Under the pieces are notes generated by a model. The model searched no databases, had not been told where the DNA came from, and worked only from the letters and a program-made list of their open reading frames with translations. The position numbers were made by a program, and so were the translations under genes. From assembly GCF_018861145.1 (NCBI RefSeq), contig NZ_JAHKQT010000017.1, positions 186,001-250,000 of the forward strand: a DNA stretch of 64,000 nt, read 5' to 3'. Below, one piece after another: positions 8,426 through 17,079 of the stretch. Position 1 is the first letter of the stretch; every line of letters starts with the position of its first letter. Origin of the DNA: Poseidonibacter lekithochrous (GTDB lineage Bacteria > Campylobacterota > Campylobacteria > Campylobacterales > Arcobacteraceae).

Positions 8426-9754
8426 GTGAAGTATTTTTTATTAAAACATTTAATTGAGTATTTAGTGAAGAATACCCAAAGTATCAAGCTAGTGAAGCGT
8501 ATTGACAATAATACTATTATAATAGAATTTAATAATAATAATATTATATATTTTGATATGTCAAAAGGCTCTAGTACTGTCTTTAAATCAAAGAATTTAT
8601 TGAAATCTAAGAAAGATTTTAACGCTCCTTTTGATGTAGCTTTACAAAAAAGATTTTATAATTCAAAAATTGAAAATATAGAAATGTATAACGATGATAA
8701 GATTATAAATATAAAAGTAAATTCTTCATCTTCATATAAAGAATTGACAACTATTCTTCAACTAGAGTTTACAGGAAAACACACAAATATAATAATTCTA
8801 GATGAAAATAGAGTGATAATTGAAGCATTAAGACATGTAGATGAATTCTCTTCAAGTAGGGTTGTTAAAGTTGGAATTAAGCTAGATGAAATTCCAAAAC
8901 AAACATTTATTCCAAAAATGGAAGAAGTTGATGATATTGAAAGTTACTTATATAAAATTCATGAAGAAAAAGAAAATCAGAATCTAGAGAATTTAAAAAA
9001 AGTAAAAATTAGCCAAATTCAAAAGAAAATAAAAAAATTAGATAAGACAATCAAATCATTACCAAAGAAAGAAGAGCTTGAAGAGGAATCAAAAAATCTT
9101 TATGAAAAAGCAAATTTGATACTATCAAATCTCCATACTTTAAAGCCATATCAAGACTCTTTTAAAGCATATAACTATGAAGGAATAGAAGTTGAAGTCT
9201 TTTTAGATAAAGCATCTTCAGCTTCAAAATATTCAAATGACTTATTTAAAAAAGCTAAAAAAGCAAAACAAAAAGCACTTCATATATCTATAGAAAAAGA
9301 TAATTTAGATGAAAAATTAGAATTTTTACATAGAATGGTAAATAGTCTAAAAATTGCAAATACAATTGAAGAGTGTGAATTTTTATATCCAAAAAAAGAG
9401 AAAAACCAAAAACGTACAAAAAAAGCACAACCTTATGAAAGTTTCTTTTTTGAAGGCTTTAAAATTATGTTGGGAACTAGTGAACGTGAAAACGTATACT
9501 TGTTAAAAAACTCTAAAGCAAGTGACTTTTGGTTTCATCTAAAAGATAGACCTTCTTCACATGTAATAGTTCAAAATACAAAGAAGACAATACCAGATTC
9601 TGTAATTGAACAAGCAGCAGTTTTATGTGCAAAATTTTCAGTAGATTTTCCAGGTGACTACGTAGTTGATTTTACTCAAAGAAGAAATGTTAAAGTGCAA
9701 TCAGGTTCTAATGTTTTATATAATCCGTATACTAGTATTGGAATTAAGATATAG
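8426..9754 (+). CDS. NFACT-family protein, RqcH-like
   Basis: NFACT proteins (RqcH/Rqc2/NEMF) bind stalled large ribosomal subunits; some add alanine tails to blocked nascent chains. The N-terminal NFACT-N part (IYFDMSKGSSTVF, LQLEFTGKHTNIIIL, ALRHVD), a coiled-coil middle (residues about 190-320) and the NFACT-R domain (DFWFHLKDRPSSHVIV, QAAVLCAKFS) are all visible. At 442 residues it is shorter than the 570-residue Bacillus RqcH, and the Asp-Arg pair needed for tailing there seems to be Asp-Lys here (NDDKIINI). Start is GTG at 8426 with GTGGAG upstream. Older databases call this family fibronectin-binding protein. Confidence 0.85.
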   Translation: MKYFLLKHLIEYLVKNTQSIKLVKRIDNNTIIIEFNNNNIIYFDMSKGSSTVFKSKNLLKSKKDFNAPFDVALQKRFYNSKIENIEMYNDDKIINIKVNSSSSYKELTTILQLEFTGKHTNIIILDENRVIIEALRHVDEFSSSRVVKVGIKLDEIPKQTFIPKMEEVDDIESYLYKIHEEKENQNLENLKKVKISQIQKKIKKLDKTIKSLPKKEELEEESKNLYEKANLILSNLHTLKPYQDSFKAYNYEGIEVEVFLDKASSASKYSNDLFKKAKKAKQKALHISIEKDNLDEKLEFLHRMVNSLKIANTIEECEFLYPKKEKNQKRTKKAQPYESFFFEGFKIMLGTSERENVYLLKNSKASDFWFHLKDRPSSHVIVQNTKKTIPDSVIEQAAVLCAKFSVDFPGDYVVDFTQRRNVKVQSGSNVLYNPYTSIGIKI

Positions 9755-9813
9755 GTTAAAATTATTATAATTTGTTTTTGGATATAATGAATTAATTTAA
9801 TTCTGGAGGAAAT

Positions 9814-10209
9814 ATGAAAAAGTTTGTAAAATATGGGGTAATTGCCTTATTGAGTTTATTTGTTTTAACAGGTTGTAGAACTGCGGCGGTATACAATGTG
9901 AATAACAGTTCTATCGGATCTAACACATCAAGTTCGAATGTTTACAAAGCAATTAAGAATGCAGGAGTTAGTAAAGGATGGATTATTACTCAATCTAGAC
10001 CAGGTTTAGCAATTGGGACAATTAATATTAGAAAACACAGAGCAGTTGTTGAAATTCCTTATACAAGTAATTCTTTTTCAATTAATTATAAAGATAGTAT
10101 GAATTTAAAATATGATTCAACTACAAATCAAATTCATAATAATTATAATGGATGGGTTCAAAATTTAGAGAATGCTATCAATGTTGAATTATCAAGATAT
10201 AGTAAATAG
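9814..10209 (+). CDS. Small lipoprotein upstream of darA
   Basis: A 131-residue protein with a lipoprotein signal: basic start MKKFVKYG, hydrophobic stretch and lipobox LTGC with Cys20. The mature part (residues 21-131) has no named domain that I recognise; it contains AGVSKGWIITQSRPGLAIGTI and a run of alternating polar/hydrophobic residues suggestive of beta strands. A strong GGAGG lies 7 bases before the ATG and a TATAAT -10 box at 9783-9788. The darA start follows 12 bases after its stop, so it is probably first in the dialkylresorcinol operon, but it could be an unrelated neighbour. Confidence 0.7.
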   Translation: MKKFVKYGVIALLSLFVLTGCRTAAVYNVNNSSIGSNTSSSNVYKAIKNAGVSKGWIITQSRPGLAIGTINIRKHRAVVEIPYTSNSFSINYKDSMNLKYDSTTNQIHNNYNGWVQNLENAINVELSRYSK

Positions 10210-10221
10210 AATATAAAATAA

Positions 10222-11169
10222 TTGAAAAAAGTACTTATTGTAAGTTACTCTCAATCTGGACAACTTAGTGAATTAGTTACTTCACTAAGTTCTCCTATTA
10301 GATGTGATGAAATAGAAATAAATCACAAAATAATCAAGCCAAAAAAAGACTACCCTTTCCCTTGGAGTTTTTTTGATTTTATGGATTGCTTTCCTGAATC
10401 TATATATATGGATCCATGTGAAATTGAGGAAGTTGAAGATTCTAATGATTATGATTTAGTAATTATCTTTTATCAAGTATGGTTCTTATCTCCTTCAATT
10501 CCTGTAACATCATTTTTAAAATCAAAATTTGCACAAGATAAATTAAAAAACAAACCAGTTATAACTGTTATAGGTTGTAGAAATATGTGGGTTATGGCAC
10601 AAGAAAAAATGAAAAATTTATTGAAAGATCTTGATGCAAAACTTATTGATAATATAGTCTTAATTGATCAAGGAAATTCTATAGCTACTTTCTTTACAAC
10701 TCCTAGATGGATGTTAACAGGAAGAAAGAACTCTTTTTGGAAAATTTTTCCAGAAGCTGGAATTGATAAACAAAAGATTAAAAATAGTTCACGTTTTGGG
10801 TTTGCTATAAAAGAAGCTATAACAAATAATTTAGAAAAAGAAAATAAAAGTATTTGTTATGGGTTAAATGCAGTAAGCGTTGATGAAAAACTTATAAAAA
10901 GTGAACAAATCGGGACTAAAAGCTTTATGATTTGGGGTAAATTAATTAGAAAAATTGGAAAGCCAGGGGATATAAAAAGAAAACCTTTTCTTGCTTTGTA
11001 TACAGCTTTCTTAATTTTGATGATTATAGTTGTCGTTCCAATTAATATGATAGTTCAAACAATTATTAGAAGGATAAATAAAAAGAAAATACTAAAAGAA
11101 AAAGCTTTTTATGAAATGCCATCAGGTAGTGAAGATTTTAGAATGAAGGATTTTAGTAAATATGAATAA
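10222..11169 (+). CDS. darA: Dialkylresorcinol condensing enzyme, DarA-like
   Basis: DarA acts with DarB in making dialkylresorcinols: DarB joins two beta-ketoacyl units and DarA aromatises the ring. The protein starts with a flavodoxin-like nucleotide loop (LIVSYSQSGQLSELV, residues 5-19), contains YQVWFLSPSIPV and the NMWVMAQEKM helix typical of this family, and ends with a hydrophobic segment (about residues 257-282) that may anchor it to the inner membrane. The start is TTG with a weak ribosome site 12 bases after the lipoprotein gene, so coupling is likely. It overlaps darB by 8 bases. The tight darA-darB pairing is the main support for the call. Confidence 0.85.
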   Translation: MKKVLIVSYSQSGQLSELVTSLSSPIRCDEIEINHKIIKPKKDYPFPWSFFDFMDCFPESIYMDPCEIEEVEDSNDYDLVIIFYQVWFLSPSIPVTSFLKSKFAQDKLKNKPVITVIGCRNMWVMAQEKMKNLLKDLDAKLIDNIVLIDQGNSIATFFTTPRWMLTGRKNSFWKIFPEAGIDKQKIKNSSRFGFAIKEAITNNLEKENKSICYGLNAVSVDEKLIKSEQIGTKSFMIWGKLIRKIGKPGDIKRKPFLALYTAFLILMIIVVVPINMIVQTIIRRINKKKILKEKAFYEMPSGSEDFRMKDFSKYE

Positions 11170-12301
11170 TGTATATATAAATAATATTCAAAAGTTTATG
11201 CCAAACGAACCAGTTTTTAATGAAGAAATAGAAGATTACTTAGGATGTATTGGCGGTAAGAAGTCAAAAGCTAGAAAAATTGTTCTTAGAAGTAATGGTA
11301 TAAAAAGAAGATTTTATGTTTTAGAAAAAGGAACACAAAAAGCACTTTTTTCAAATGCTAGTTTAACTGCAAATGCTATTAGAAAGTTAGAGAATGATAA
11401 TTTTAAATTAGATGAATTAGAATGTTTATCTTGTGGTACTACATCACCAGATCAATTTATGCCAAATCATGCATTAATGGTTCATGGTGAATTAAAACTT
11501 CATCCACTTGAAGTATTAAGTGCTTCTGGTATTTGTTTAAGTGGAGTGAATGCTTTGAAATATGTTTATTATGCTCTTAAGTGTGGAGAGATTAAATCAG
11601 GTATTTCTACAGGCTCTGAAGCGGCTTCTTTAATATTAAGTGCAAAGAATTTTGAGGAAGAATCAAAAAACCTTATTGAATTAGAACAAAATCCTCAGCT
11701 TGCTTTTGAAAAAGATTTTTTAAGATGGATGTTGTCTGATGGTGCAGGAGCTATGCTTTTACAAGATAAACCAAATGAAAATAGTATTTCATTAAGAATT
11801 GATTGGATTGATACCTTATCTTATGCAGGTGAGATGCCAGTTTGTATGTATAGTGGAGGAGAAGTTAAAGATAACACTTTCATTGGATGGAAAAATTATT
11901 CTCAAGATGAGATAATGGAAAAATCTTTATTAAGTGTTGCTCAGGATGTTAAGCTTTTAAATGAAAACATTGTTGAGTATACAGTAGTAAAACCTTTACG
12001 TAAAATTCTTAAAAAAAGAGATATTAAAGTAGATCAGATTGATTATTTTCTTCCTCATTATTCTTCAGAATTTTTCAAAGATAAATTATATGCTGGATTA
12101 AAAGAAGTCGGTTTTGAAATTCCTTTTGAAAAATGGTTTACAAATTTAACACAATTTGGAAATACAGGTTCAGCCTCAATTTATATTATTTTAGAAGAAC
12201 TTTTTAGTTCAGGTAAACTTAAAAAAGGTGAAAAATTACTTTGTTATATCCCTGAAAGTGGAAGATTTTCTACGGCATTTATGTTATTAGAAGTTGTTTA
12301 A
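11162..12301 (+). CDS. darB: KAS III-like ketosynthase, DarB-like
   Basis: Thiolase-fold condensing enzyme expected to join two beta-ketoacyl thioesters for dialkylresorcinol. The complete catalytic triad is visible: Cys125 (SASGICLSG), His299 (FLPHYSSE) and Asn334 (QFGNTGSAS). At 379 residues it is longer than FabH (about 320), as expected for DarB. It lacks the FabH housekeeping context and sits directly between darA (8-base overlap) and the 133-residue gene (TAATG overlap). A standard FabH role cannot be excluded from sequence alone, but this neighbourhood argues strongly for resorcinol synthesis. Confidence 0.88.
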   Translation: MNNVYINNIQKFMPNEPVFNEEIEDYLGCIGGKKSKARKIVLRSNGIKRRFYVLEKGTQKALFSNASLTANAIRKLENDNFKLDELECLSCGTTSPDQFMPNHALMVHGELKLHPLEVLSASGICLSGVNALKYVYYALKCGEIKSGISTGSEAASLILSAKNFEEESKNLIELEQNPQLAFEKDFLRWMLSDGAGAMLLQDKPNENSISLRIDWIDTLSYAGEMPVCMYSGGEVKDNTFIGWKNYSQDEIMEKSLLSVAQDVKLLNENIVEYTVVKPLRKILKKRDIKVDQIDYFLPHYSSEFFKDKLYAGLKEVGFEIPFEKWFTNLTQFGNTGSASIYIILEELFSSGKLKKGEKLLCYIPESGRFSTAFMLLEVV

Positions 12302-12702
12302 TGAAAGAAATAGAAGTTCCTAAAGAAGAAAATGTAACTTTAAACGGTATGCAAAAAGTTATGTATACAAAAGATTCAAGTGGAGATTTTATTAGAGAAA
12401 ATTATGGAAGTAATATAGAAGAATTTGCAACAAGAACTGCTGTAGATGAATATGAACTTTTAGAAAAAGAATCACTTGATAATATATCAAAAGGTATATC
12501 TTCTCCAATAAGTTTTTTTATGTACAAAAATAGAATGGACTTACCAACACTTTCAAGTATGGTTGGTATGTTTCAATTTAGAGTTAAAAGACATTTACAA
12601 ATGAAGCATTTTAAAAAACTAAATGAAAAAGTTCTTTCTAGATATGCTGAAGTTTTTAGTATTAAGATAGAAGAATTGAGGGATTTTAGAGATGGAAAAT
12701 AA
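12301..12702 (+). CDS. 133-residue protein of the dialkylresorcinol operon, function unknown
   Basis: Not assigned to a family. The N-terminal half is acidic and polar with no signal peptide. The C-terminal half (about 85-131) is a predicted three-helix stretch, TLSSMVGMFQFRVKRHLQMK then FKKLNEKVLSRYAEVFSIKIEELRDF, whose pattern recalls a small helical DNA- or protein-binding domain. Its ATG overlaps the darB stop by one base and its end overlaps the BtrH-like gene by 11 bases, so it is locked into this operon. Placement between DarB and the acyltransferase suggests an accessory or scaffolding role in the pathway. Confidence 0.75.
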   Translation: MKEIEVPKEENVTLNGMQKVMYTKDSSGDFIRENYGSNIEEFATRTAVDEYELLEKESLDNISKGISSPISFFMYKNRMDLPTLSSMVGMFQFRVKRHLQMKHFKKLNEKVLSRYAEVFSIKIEELRDFRDGK

Positions 12703-13681
12703 TTTTAAACATTCACAATTTGCTCATTGTGAAAGTGGTGTAATCTCAACACTTATTTCATCTTATGGATTAAAAATATCTGAACCTATGGCTTTTGGAA
12801 TTACAAGTAGTCTTGCTTTTGTTTTTATTCCAATAGTAAAAATAAATGGATTACCATTAATTGCTTATAGAGAATTACCTAAGAATATTGTGAAAAAAAT
12901 ATCTAAAGTTTTAGGTATTAAAATGAATAAGAAAAACTATTCAAATAAAGAAGAAGCAAATACTGAGTTAACATCATTAGTCCAAAGTGGTAAACTTGTT
13001 GGCCTTCAGAGTTCAGTTTATTATTTACCATATTTTCCTAAAGATATGAGATTTCATTTTAATGCACATAATTTAATCGTATATGGAAAAGAAAAGGATG
13101 AGTATCTTATTTCTGATCCTGTATTTGAAACTGAAGTTAAATGTAATGAAAATGATTTAAATAAAGCAAGATTTGCAAAAGGAGCATTCGCTCCAAAAGG
13201 ATTTATTTATTATCCAGAAAATATTCCTAAAGATATTGACTTTACAAATATTGTGAAAAAAGCAATAAGAAAAAATGCAAAATCAATGCTTACTCCTTTT
13301 CCCTTTGCAGGAATTAAAGGAATGAACAAGTTAGCAAAGAAAATATCTAATTTAAAACGTGATAATAATGATAGGTTTTTAAAAAACTATTTAACTCATA
13401 TTGTAAGGATGCAAGAAGAAATTGGAACTGGTGGTGGAGGTTTTAGATTTTTATATGCAGCTTTTTTAACTGAATCAAAAGAATATAATATAGATGAAGA
13501 GATTTTAGATGAAGCTTCTTCTTTACTAATTAAATCTGGGAATACATTAAGAGAGTTTGCTTTATATTGTGTTGAATCTAGTAAAAATTTAGATAAATTT
13601 GATCCTGAAAAGATTTCTAAGAAGCTAGTAGAATCAGCTTCTCTTGAAAAAGAAGCTTTTACTTTATTAAAAAAAATATAA
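12692..13681 (+). CDS. BtrH N-terminal domain acyltransferase-like protein
   Basis: The first half matches the BtrH N-terminal domain: HCESGVIST with Cys13 next to His12, ISEPMAFGITSSLAF, HFNAHNLIVYG and the YLISDPVF strand. BtrH in butirosin synthesis moves an acyl group from a carrier protein to an amino group, with the N-terminal cysteine region as catalytic site. The second half (about 180-329) is helical, as in the DUF4872 partner domain. In this operon it is the best candidate for transferring the finished aryl-polyenoyl chain from ACP to the resorcinol hydroxyl. It ends three bases from a convergent gene. Family assignment is firm; the substrate is inference. Confidence 0.82.
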   Translation: MENNFKHSQFAHCESGVISTLISSYGLKISEPMAFGITSSLAFVFIPIVKINGLPLIAYRELPKNIVKKISKVLGIKMNKKNYSNKEEANTELTSLVQSGKLVGLQSSVYYLPYFPKDMRFHFNAHNLIVYGKEKDEYLISDPVFETEVKCNENDLNKARFAKGAFAPKGFIYYPENIPKDIDFTNIVKKAIRKNAKSMLTPFPFAGIKGMNKLAKKISNLKRDNNDRFLKNYLTHIVRMQEEIGTGGGGFRFLYAAFLTESKEYNIDEEILDEASSLLIKSGNTLREFALYCVESSKNLDKFDPEKISKKLVESASLEKEAFTLLKKI

Positions 13682-13684
13682 AGA

Positions 13685-14509
13685 TTATTTACTAAATCTT
13701 AATAAATAGCCTTTTTTATTTTTATCCATTGATAGATAAATAAAACTCTTTTTATTTGTATTAAGCATAGATATTATATTTGTACATCCATGTATATTAT
13801 CATGTGAGAAAATTAAATCTTTGTTTATTTTAAGTTCATTTATTTCTTCTTTAGCATATTGATTTAAGGTAATTAAATCATAAATCACATCTTTAAGTAT
13901 GTCTTTTAGTTCAGAAAGATTAGAAAAACTCAAAAACTCTTCTATTTTTGCTATTGAGTTTTCCTTTTCTTTATTTAGATAAATCCATGAACTAGTATCT
14001 TTTGATGGATTATTTTGTTTATTAAAAATATACTTATTAAAATCATTTATATCATCAAGTGATTCATCTATATTTCCTATTAAAGCATCATTTACTTCAT
14101 TTATTTCTAAATCAAATAAGGCAAATTCTAAGGCCTTTTCAAAAGATAAATCATGTGAAGTTAATACCATATTTTTCCCATTTGAAACTAAGGCTTGTGA
14201 GACATAGAAGCTTACATTATTACTATTAATATTTAGAAAATCAAAAGGCATGACTATACTATTTTGGCTAACATCTTCTACAACTTTCTTAACACTAGTA
14301 ATTGAACCATATTCACTAGCTATGTATATTCCCATATTATTATACTTTGTATTATCCATGCATCTTAAAGCGCCTAGTATGGCTAAGATATTAAACTTAC
14401 TTGATCTTCGTAAGTTTATTTTTGAAATCTCTTTTAATTCACTCTTATATAGTTTAATACTTTTATTTTCATTATTTAATGAATATGTTTTATGAATATA
14501 CATTTTCAC
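13685..14509 (-). CDS. Chain-length-factor-like beta-ketoacyl synthase N-domain protein (ApeC-like), copy 1
   Basis: A 274-residue truncated ketosynthase-like protein. The visible match is to the beta-ketoacyl synthase N-terminal-like domain found in aryl polyene clusters: LRRSSKFNILAILGALRC, then GIYIASEYGSITSVKKVVE and VSQALVSNGKNMVL. There is no catalytic Cys-His-His set. Such proteins dimerise with a true ketosynthase and set chain length. It overlaps the neighbouring ketosynthase gene by 20 bases, supporting a heterodimer. It is the last gene of the minus-strand block, and its stop is three bases from the convergent BtrH-like gene. The C-terminal 130 residues are very divergent. Confidence 0.72.
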   Translation of the reverse strand: MKMYIHKTYSLNNENKSIKLYKSELKEISKINLRRSSKFNILAILGALRCMDNTKYNNMGIYIASEYGSITSVKKVVEDVSQNSIVMPFDFLNINSNNVSFYVSQALVSNGKNMVLTSHDLSFEKALEFALFDLEINEVNDALIGNIDESLDDINDFNKYIFNKQNNPSKDTSSWIYLNKEKENSIAKIEEFLSFSNLSELKDILKDVIYDLITLNQYAKEEINELKINKDLIFSHDNIHGCTNIISMLNTNKKSFIYLSMDKNKKGYLLRFSK

Positions 14510-15653
14510 TCTTATTACTTAATATTATTGAACTATTATTTCCACCAAAAGCTACAAAATTAAATAATACAGTTGTTTTTTGTATATTATTTTTATGTTT
14601 TAAAAGAGGTGTAAATTCTAGTTTTTCTTCTGATTTTTCAAAACCTAATGTTGCAGGGAAAAAGCCTTTTTCTATACAATAAAGTATAAGTACAATTTCA
14701 TTTGTACCACAAGCTCCAAGAGTATGCCCTATATATGGTTTTACAGCGGTAATATTTGTAGTAGATTGATAGTTATTAAATAAGTCATTAATTGCTTTAG
14801 CTTCAGAAGAGTTGTTATTTTCACTTCCTGTAGCATGAGCTTTAATTAAATCAATATTTTTAAGAGTCATACCAGCATTTTGGATTGAACTATTCATGCA
14901 ATTTAAAATAGGTTCCCCTGATGGGTTACTTGTTGTTTCTGAGTAATTATCACAAATATTAGAAGATGAGATATATTTAAAATCACTATCTTTATTTTTC
15001 ACAGAATCTAAAATAACGGCAGAACAAGCTTCTCCTAATATAATTCCATCACTTTTTTCATCAAATGGTCTATAAACTTTATTTTGAGATAAAAGCATAA
15101 GTGAAGAAAAACCATCAAAAGTACTTCTATTAAATAATTCAATTCCAATTATAATAGCTTTTTTAATTTTATTATTTTGAATTAACTTTGAAGCATAAGC
15201 AATAGCATTTGTACTTGAAGTACATGCAGTTGAGAATATAATAGATTTATATTTACTTTTTATATATTCTTCTACAAATGTTCCAATATATCCATATCCA
15301 ATATGTGATAACTCATCTATGTTTTTATTATTATGAAACTCTTGATTTGCTTCTTCTTCAATAGATATTCCCATTGAGGTTGAACCTATAAATATATGAA
15401 GGTTTTCTTTATCTTTTATTTGAGATTCATTTATTGATTGATCAATTACTTCTTTCAGAATTTTAAAGAATTTTTCTTTTTCTGAATCAAATCTTTCTTC
15501 AATTTTATAAAAAGCTTTTTCTTTAAATTTATTTTCTAGAAAAGATAGATAATTATCTTGTGATAGTTTATAAATTTCTTCTGTAATTTTTTCTTTAGTA
15601 TTACCTAAGCTTGTGTATAAAGCTTTTCCAATTATATAAGATTCTTTTTTCAA
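14490..15653 (-). CDS. Beta-ketoacyl-ACP synthase of the aryl polyene pathway, copy 1 (ApeO/ApeR-like)
   Basis: Type II condensing enzyme with a full active site: Cys144 (STACTSSTNA), His273 (KAHATGS) and His310 (YIGHTLGACG). It would elongate the aryl-primed chain by malonyl-ACP units. The 387-residue length is slightly short for FabF (about 410). The start is TTG at 15653, two bases after the ACP gene stop, and it overlaps the CLF-like gene by 20 bases; ACP-KS-CLF form a translational unit. Whether it corresponds to ApeO or ApeR is not decided here. A second ketosynthase lies at 26,731. Confidence 0.88.
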   Translation of the reverse strand: MKKESYIIGKALYTSLGNTKEKITEEIYKLSQDNYLSFLENKFKEKAFYKIEERFDSEKEKFFKILKEVIDQSINESQIKDKENLHIFIGSTSMGISIEEEANQEFHNNKNIDELSHIGYGYIGTFVEEYIKSKYKSIIFSTACTSSTNAIAYASKLIQNNKIKKAIIIGIELFNRSTFDGFSSLMLLSQNKVYRPFDEKSDGIILGEACSAVILDSVKNKDSDFKYISSSNICDNYSETTSNPSGEPILNCMNSSIQNAGMTLKNIDLIKAHATGSENNNSSEAKAINDLFNNYQSTTNITAVKPYIGHTLGACGTNEIVLILYCIEKGFFPATLGFEKSEEKLEFTPLLKHKNNIQKTTVLFNFVAFGGNNSSIILSNKSENVYS

Positions 15654-15655
15654 TG

Positions 15656-15922
15656 TTATTTGGGTTGGATATAGTCAGCTAAAGTATTAATAGAAACCAT
15701 AATCTTTCTAAGTTTTTTACTGTCGTTTGCTTGAATCCCATACTCTTTTTGCAAAGCCATTGAAATTTGTAAGGCATCCATGGAATCAAGTTCTAATGCA
15801 CATTCTTCACTAAATAAAATATCATCATCATTTATATCTGATGCTTCTATATCTTTATCACATTCTTCAATTATAAGCTCTTTTAATTTCTTTTTGAAGT
15901 CATCATCTTTTGAACCAATCAT
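15656..15922 (-). CDS. Acyl carrier protein, pigment cluster copy 1
   Basis: An 88-residue four-helix carrier protein with the phosphopantetheine site at Ser47 (LELDSMDAL), preceded by an acidic stretch (IEASDINDDDILF) as in ACPs. It carries aryl-polyenoyl or acyl intermediates as thioesters. It overlaps the ABC permease gene by four bases and is followed after two bases by a ketosynthase. The DSMD signature in place of the housekeeping DSLD, and its place within the cluster, mark it as a dedicated carrier comparable to ApeE/ApeF. Confidence 0.9.
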   Translation of the reverse strand: MIGSKDDDFKKKLKELIIEECDKDIEASDINDDDILFSEECALELDSMDALQISMALQKEYGIQANDSKKLRKIMVSINTLADYIQPK

Positions 15923-17079
15923 TTACTACCTTTTTTTATTAATAATACATATGAAATTATAAAACATATTATAGCAAAAAGAGTTAATTTAAAAATATAC
16001 TCTTTTATATCTATAAAAGTCCCACCATTTACAAATAGTTCTAAAAAACTATCTAGTGCCCAAGACATTGGAGAGAGTTCTGAAATCTCTTGCATACTTT
16101 GTGGCATTATAAATTTGGGTACCATAATACCACCAAGTGCTGCTAAAATAATATTTGATATTCCACCAATTGTAGTAGCATCTTCACTCTTTTTTGCAAT
16201 ATTTGCTATAACTAAAGCAAAGGATATTGCAGCTAGTGATACTACAGATGAAAGTAGAAATATAAGGAGGATATTTCCTTTAATTTGAAGACTGTCTGCT
16301 CCTAATATTGGCATTAGATAAATACCTATTAAAATCATAAATAGTACTTGAAATAAATTTATAAGATAATAAGGAATAATCTTTCCAAAAAGAATTGGCA
16401 ACATTGATACATTGATACTTTTTATTCTACTTAATGTCCCAAAATTCTTTTCATTTATAAAAGTATTTGATATTGGGATTAAAATAAAAAACATAGAAAA
16501 TATAAGCCATGCAGGTACACTTTGCTGAACTGAAGTTATTTTAAAACTATTTTCTTTTGATATATAATGATGTTTAATACTATTGTTAAAATCTTTAGTT
16601 TCTTGCGTATTTACATCAAGTTGTATAAGTAAGTTTTTTATTAGTTGTTTACTAATATTTGAGCTAAGTAAACTTTTTAATAGATTTATATTTTGAATTG
16701 ATAAATCAGGACTTGAATAAATATTTACATTTATATCTTTATTCTTTTGAATATCCTTTAAATATGTACTTGGCATCTGTATTAAAAAATCATAGTTTTT
16801 TGAGTATAAAATATCTTTTTTATTTGATACTTCTTTTGAATAAGTAATATTAAAAAAATTGTTGTCTTTTAGTTTTTTTAATAAATCTTGAATATCTTTA
16901 TTTTTATTTTCTGATGTTAATAATACTTCAAATTTTATATCAATACTATTTGAATAAGTATTCTTCAAAGCTAATGACATAATTATGATAAAAACACTAG
17001 GCATTACAAATAAAACAAGTAAAGCATGAATATTTCTAAAGATTAGTAAGAACTCTTTTTTTAATATATATTTAAGCAT
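15919..17079 (-). CDS. ABC-2 type transporter permease
   Basis: Integral membrane subunit with the ABC-2 layout: one N-terminal helix (about 15-37), a large extracytoplasmic domain (about 40-185), then five to six helices to the end at residue 386. The segment GGISNIILAALGGIMVPKFIMPQSMQEISELSPMSW corresponds to the conserved late region of DrrB/YhhJ-like permeases (quoted in pieces: GGIMVPKF, SPMSWAL). It pairs with the ATPase directly upstream (one-base overlap). Comparable ABC pairs occur in flexirubin-type clusters, where export of the finished pigment or a precursor is presumed. Confidence 0.85.
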   Translation of the reverse strand: MLKYILKKEFLLIFRNIHALLVLFVMPSVFIIIMSLALKNTYSNSIDIKFEVLLTSENKNKDIQDLLKKLKDNNFFNITYSKEVSNKKDILYSKNYDFLIQMPSTYLKDIQKNKDINVNIYSSPDLSIQNINLLKSLLSSNISKQLIKNLLIQLDVNTQETKDFNNSIKHHYISKENSFKITSVQQSVPAWLIFSMFFILIPISNTFINEKNFGTLSRIKSINVSMLPILFGKIIPYYLINLFQVLFMILIGIYLMPILGADSLQIKGNILLIFLLSSVVSLAAISFALVIANIAKKSEDATTIGGISNIILAALGGIMVPKFIMPQSMQEISELSPMSWALDSFLELFVNGGTFIDIKEYIFKLTLFAIICFIISYVLLIKKGSK

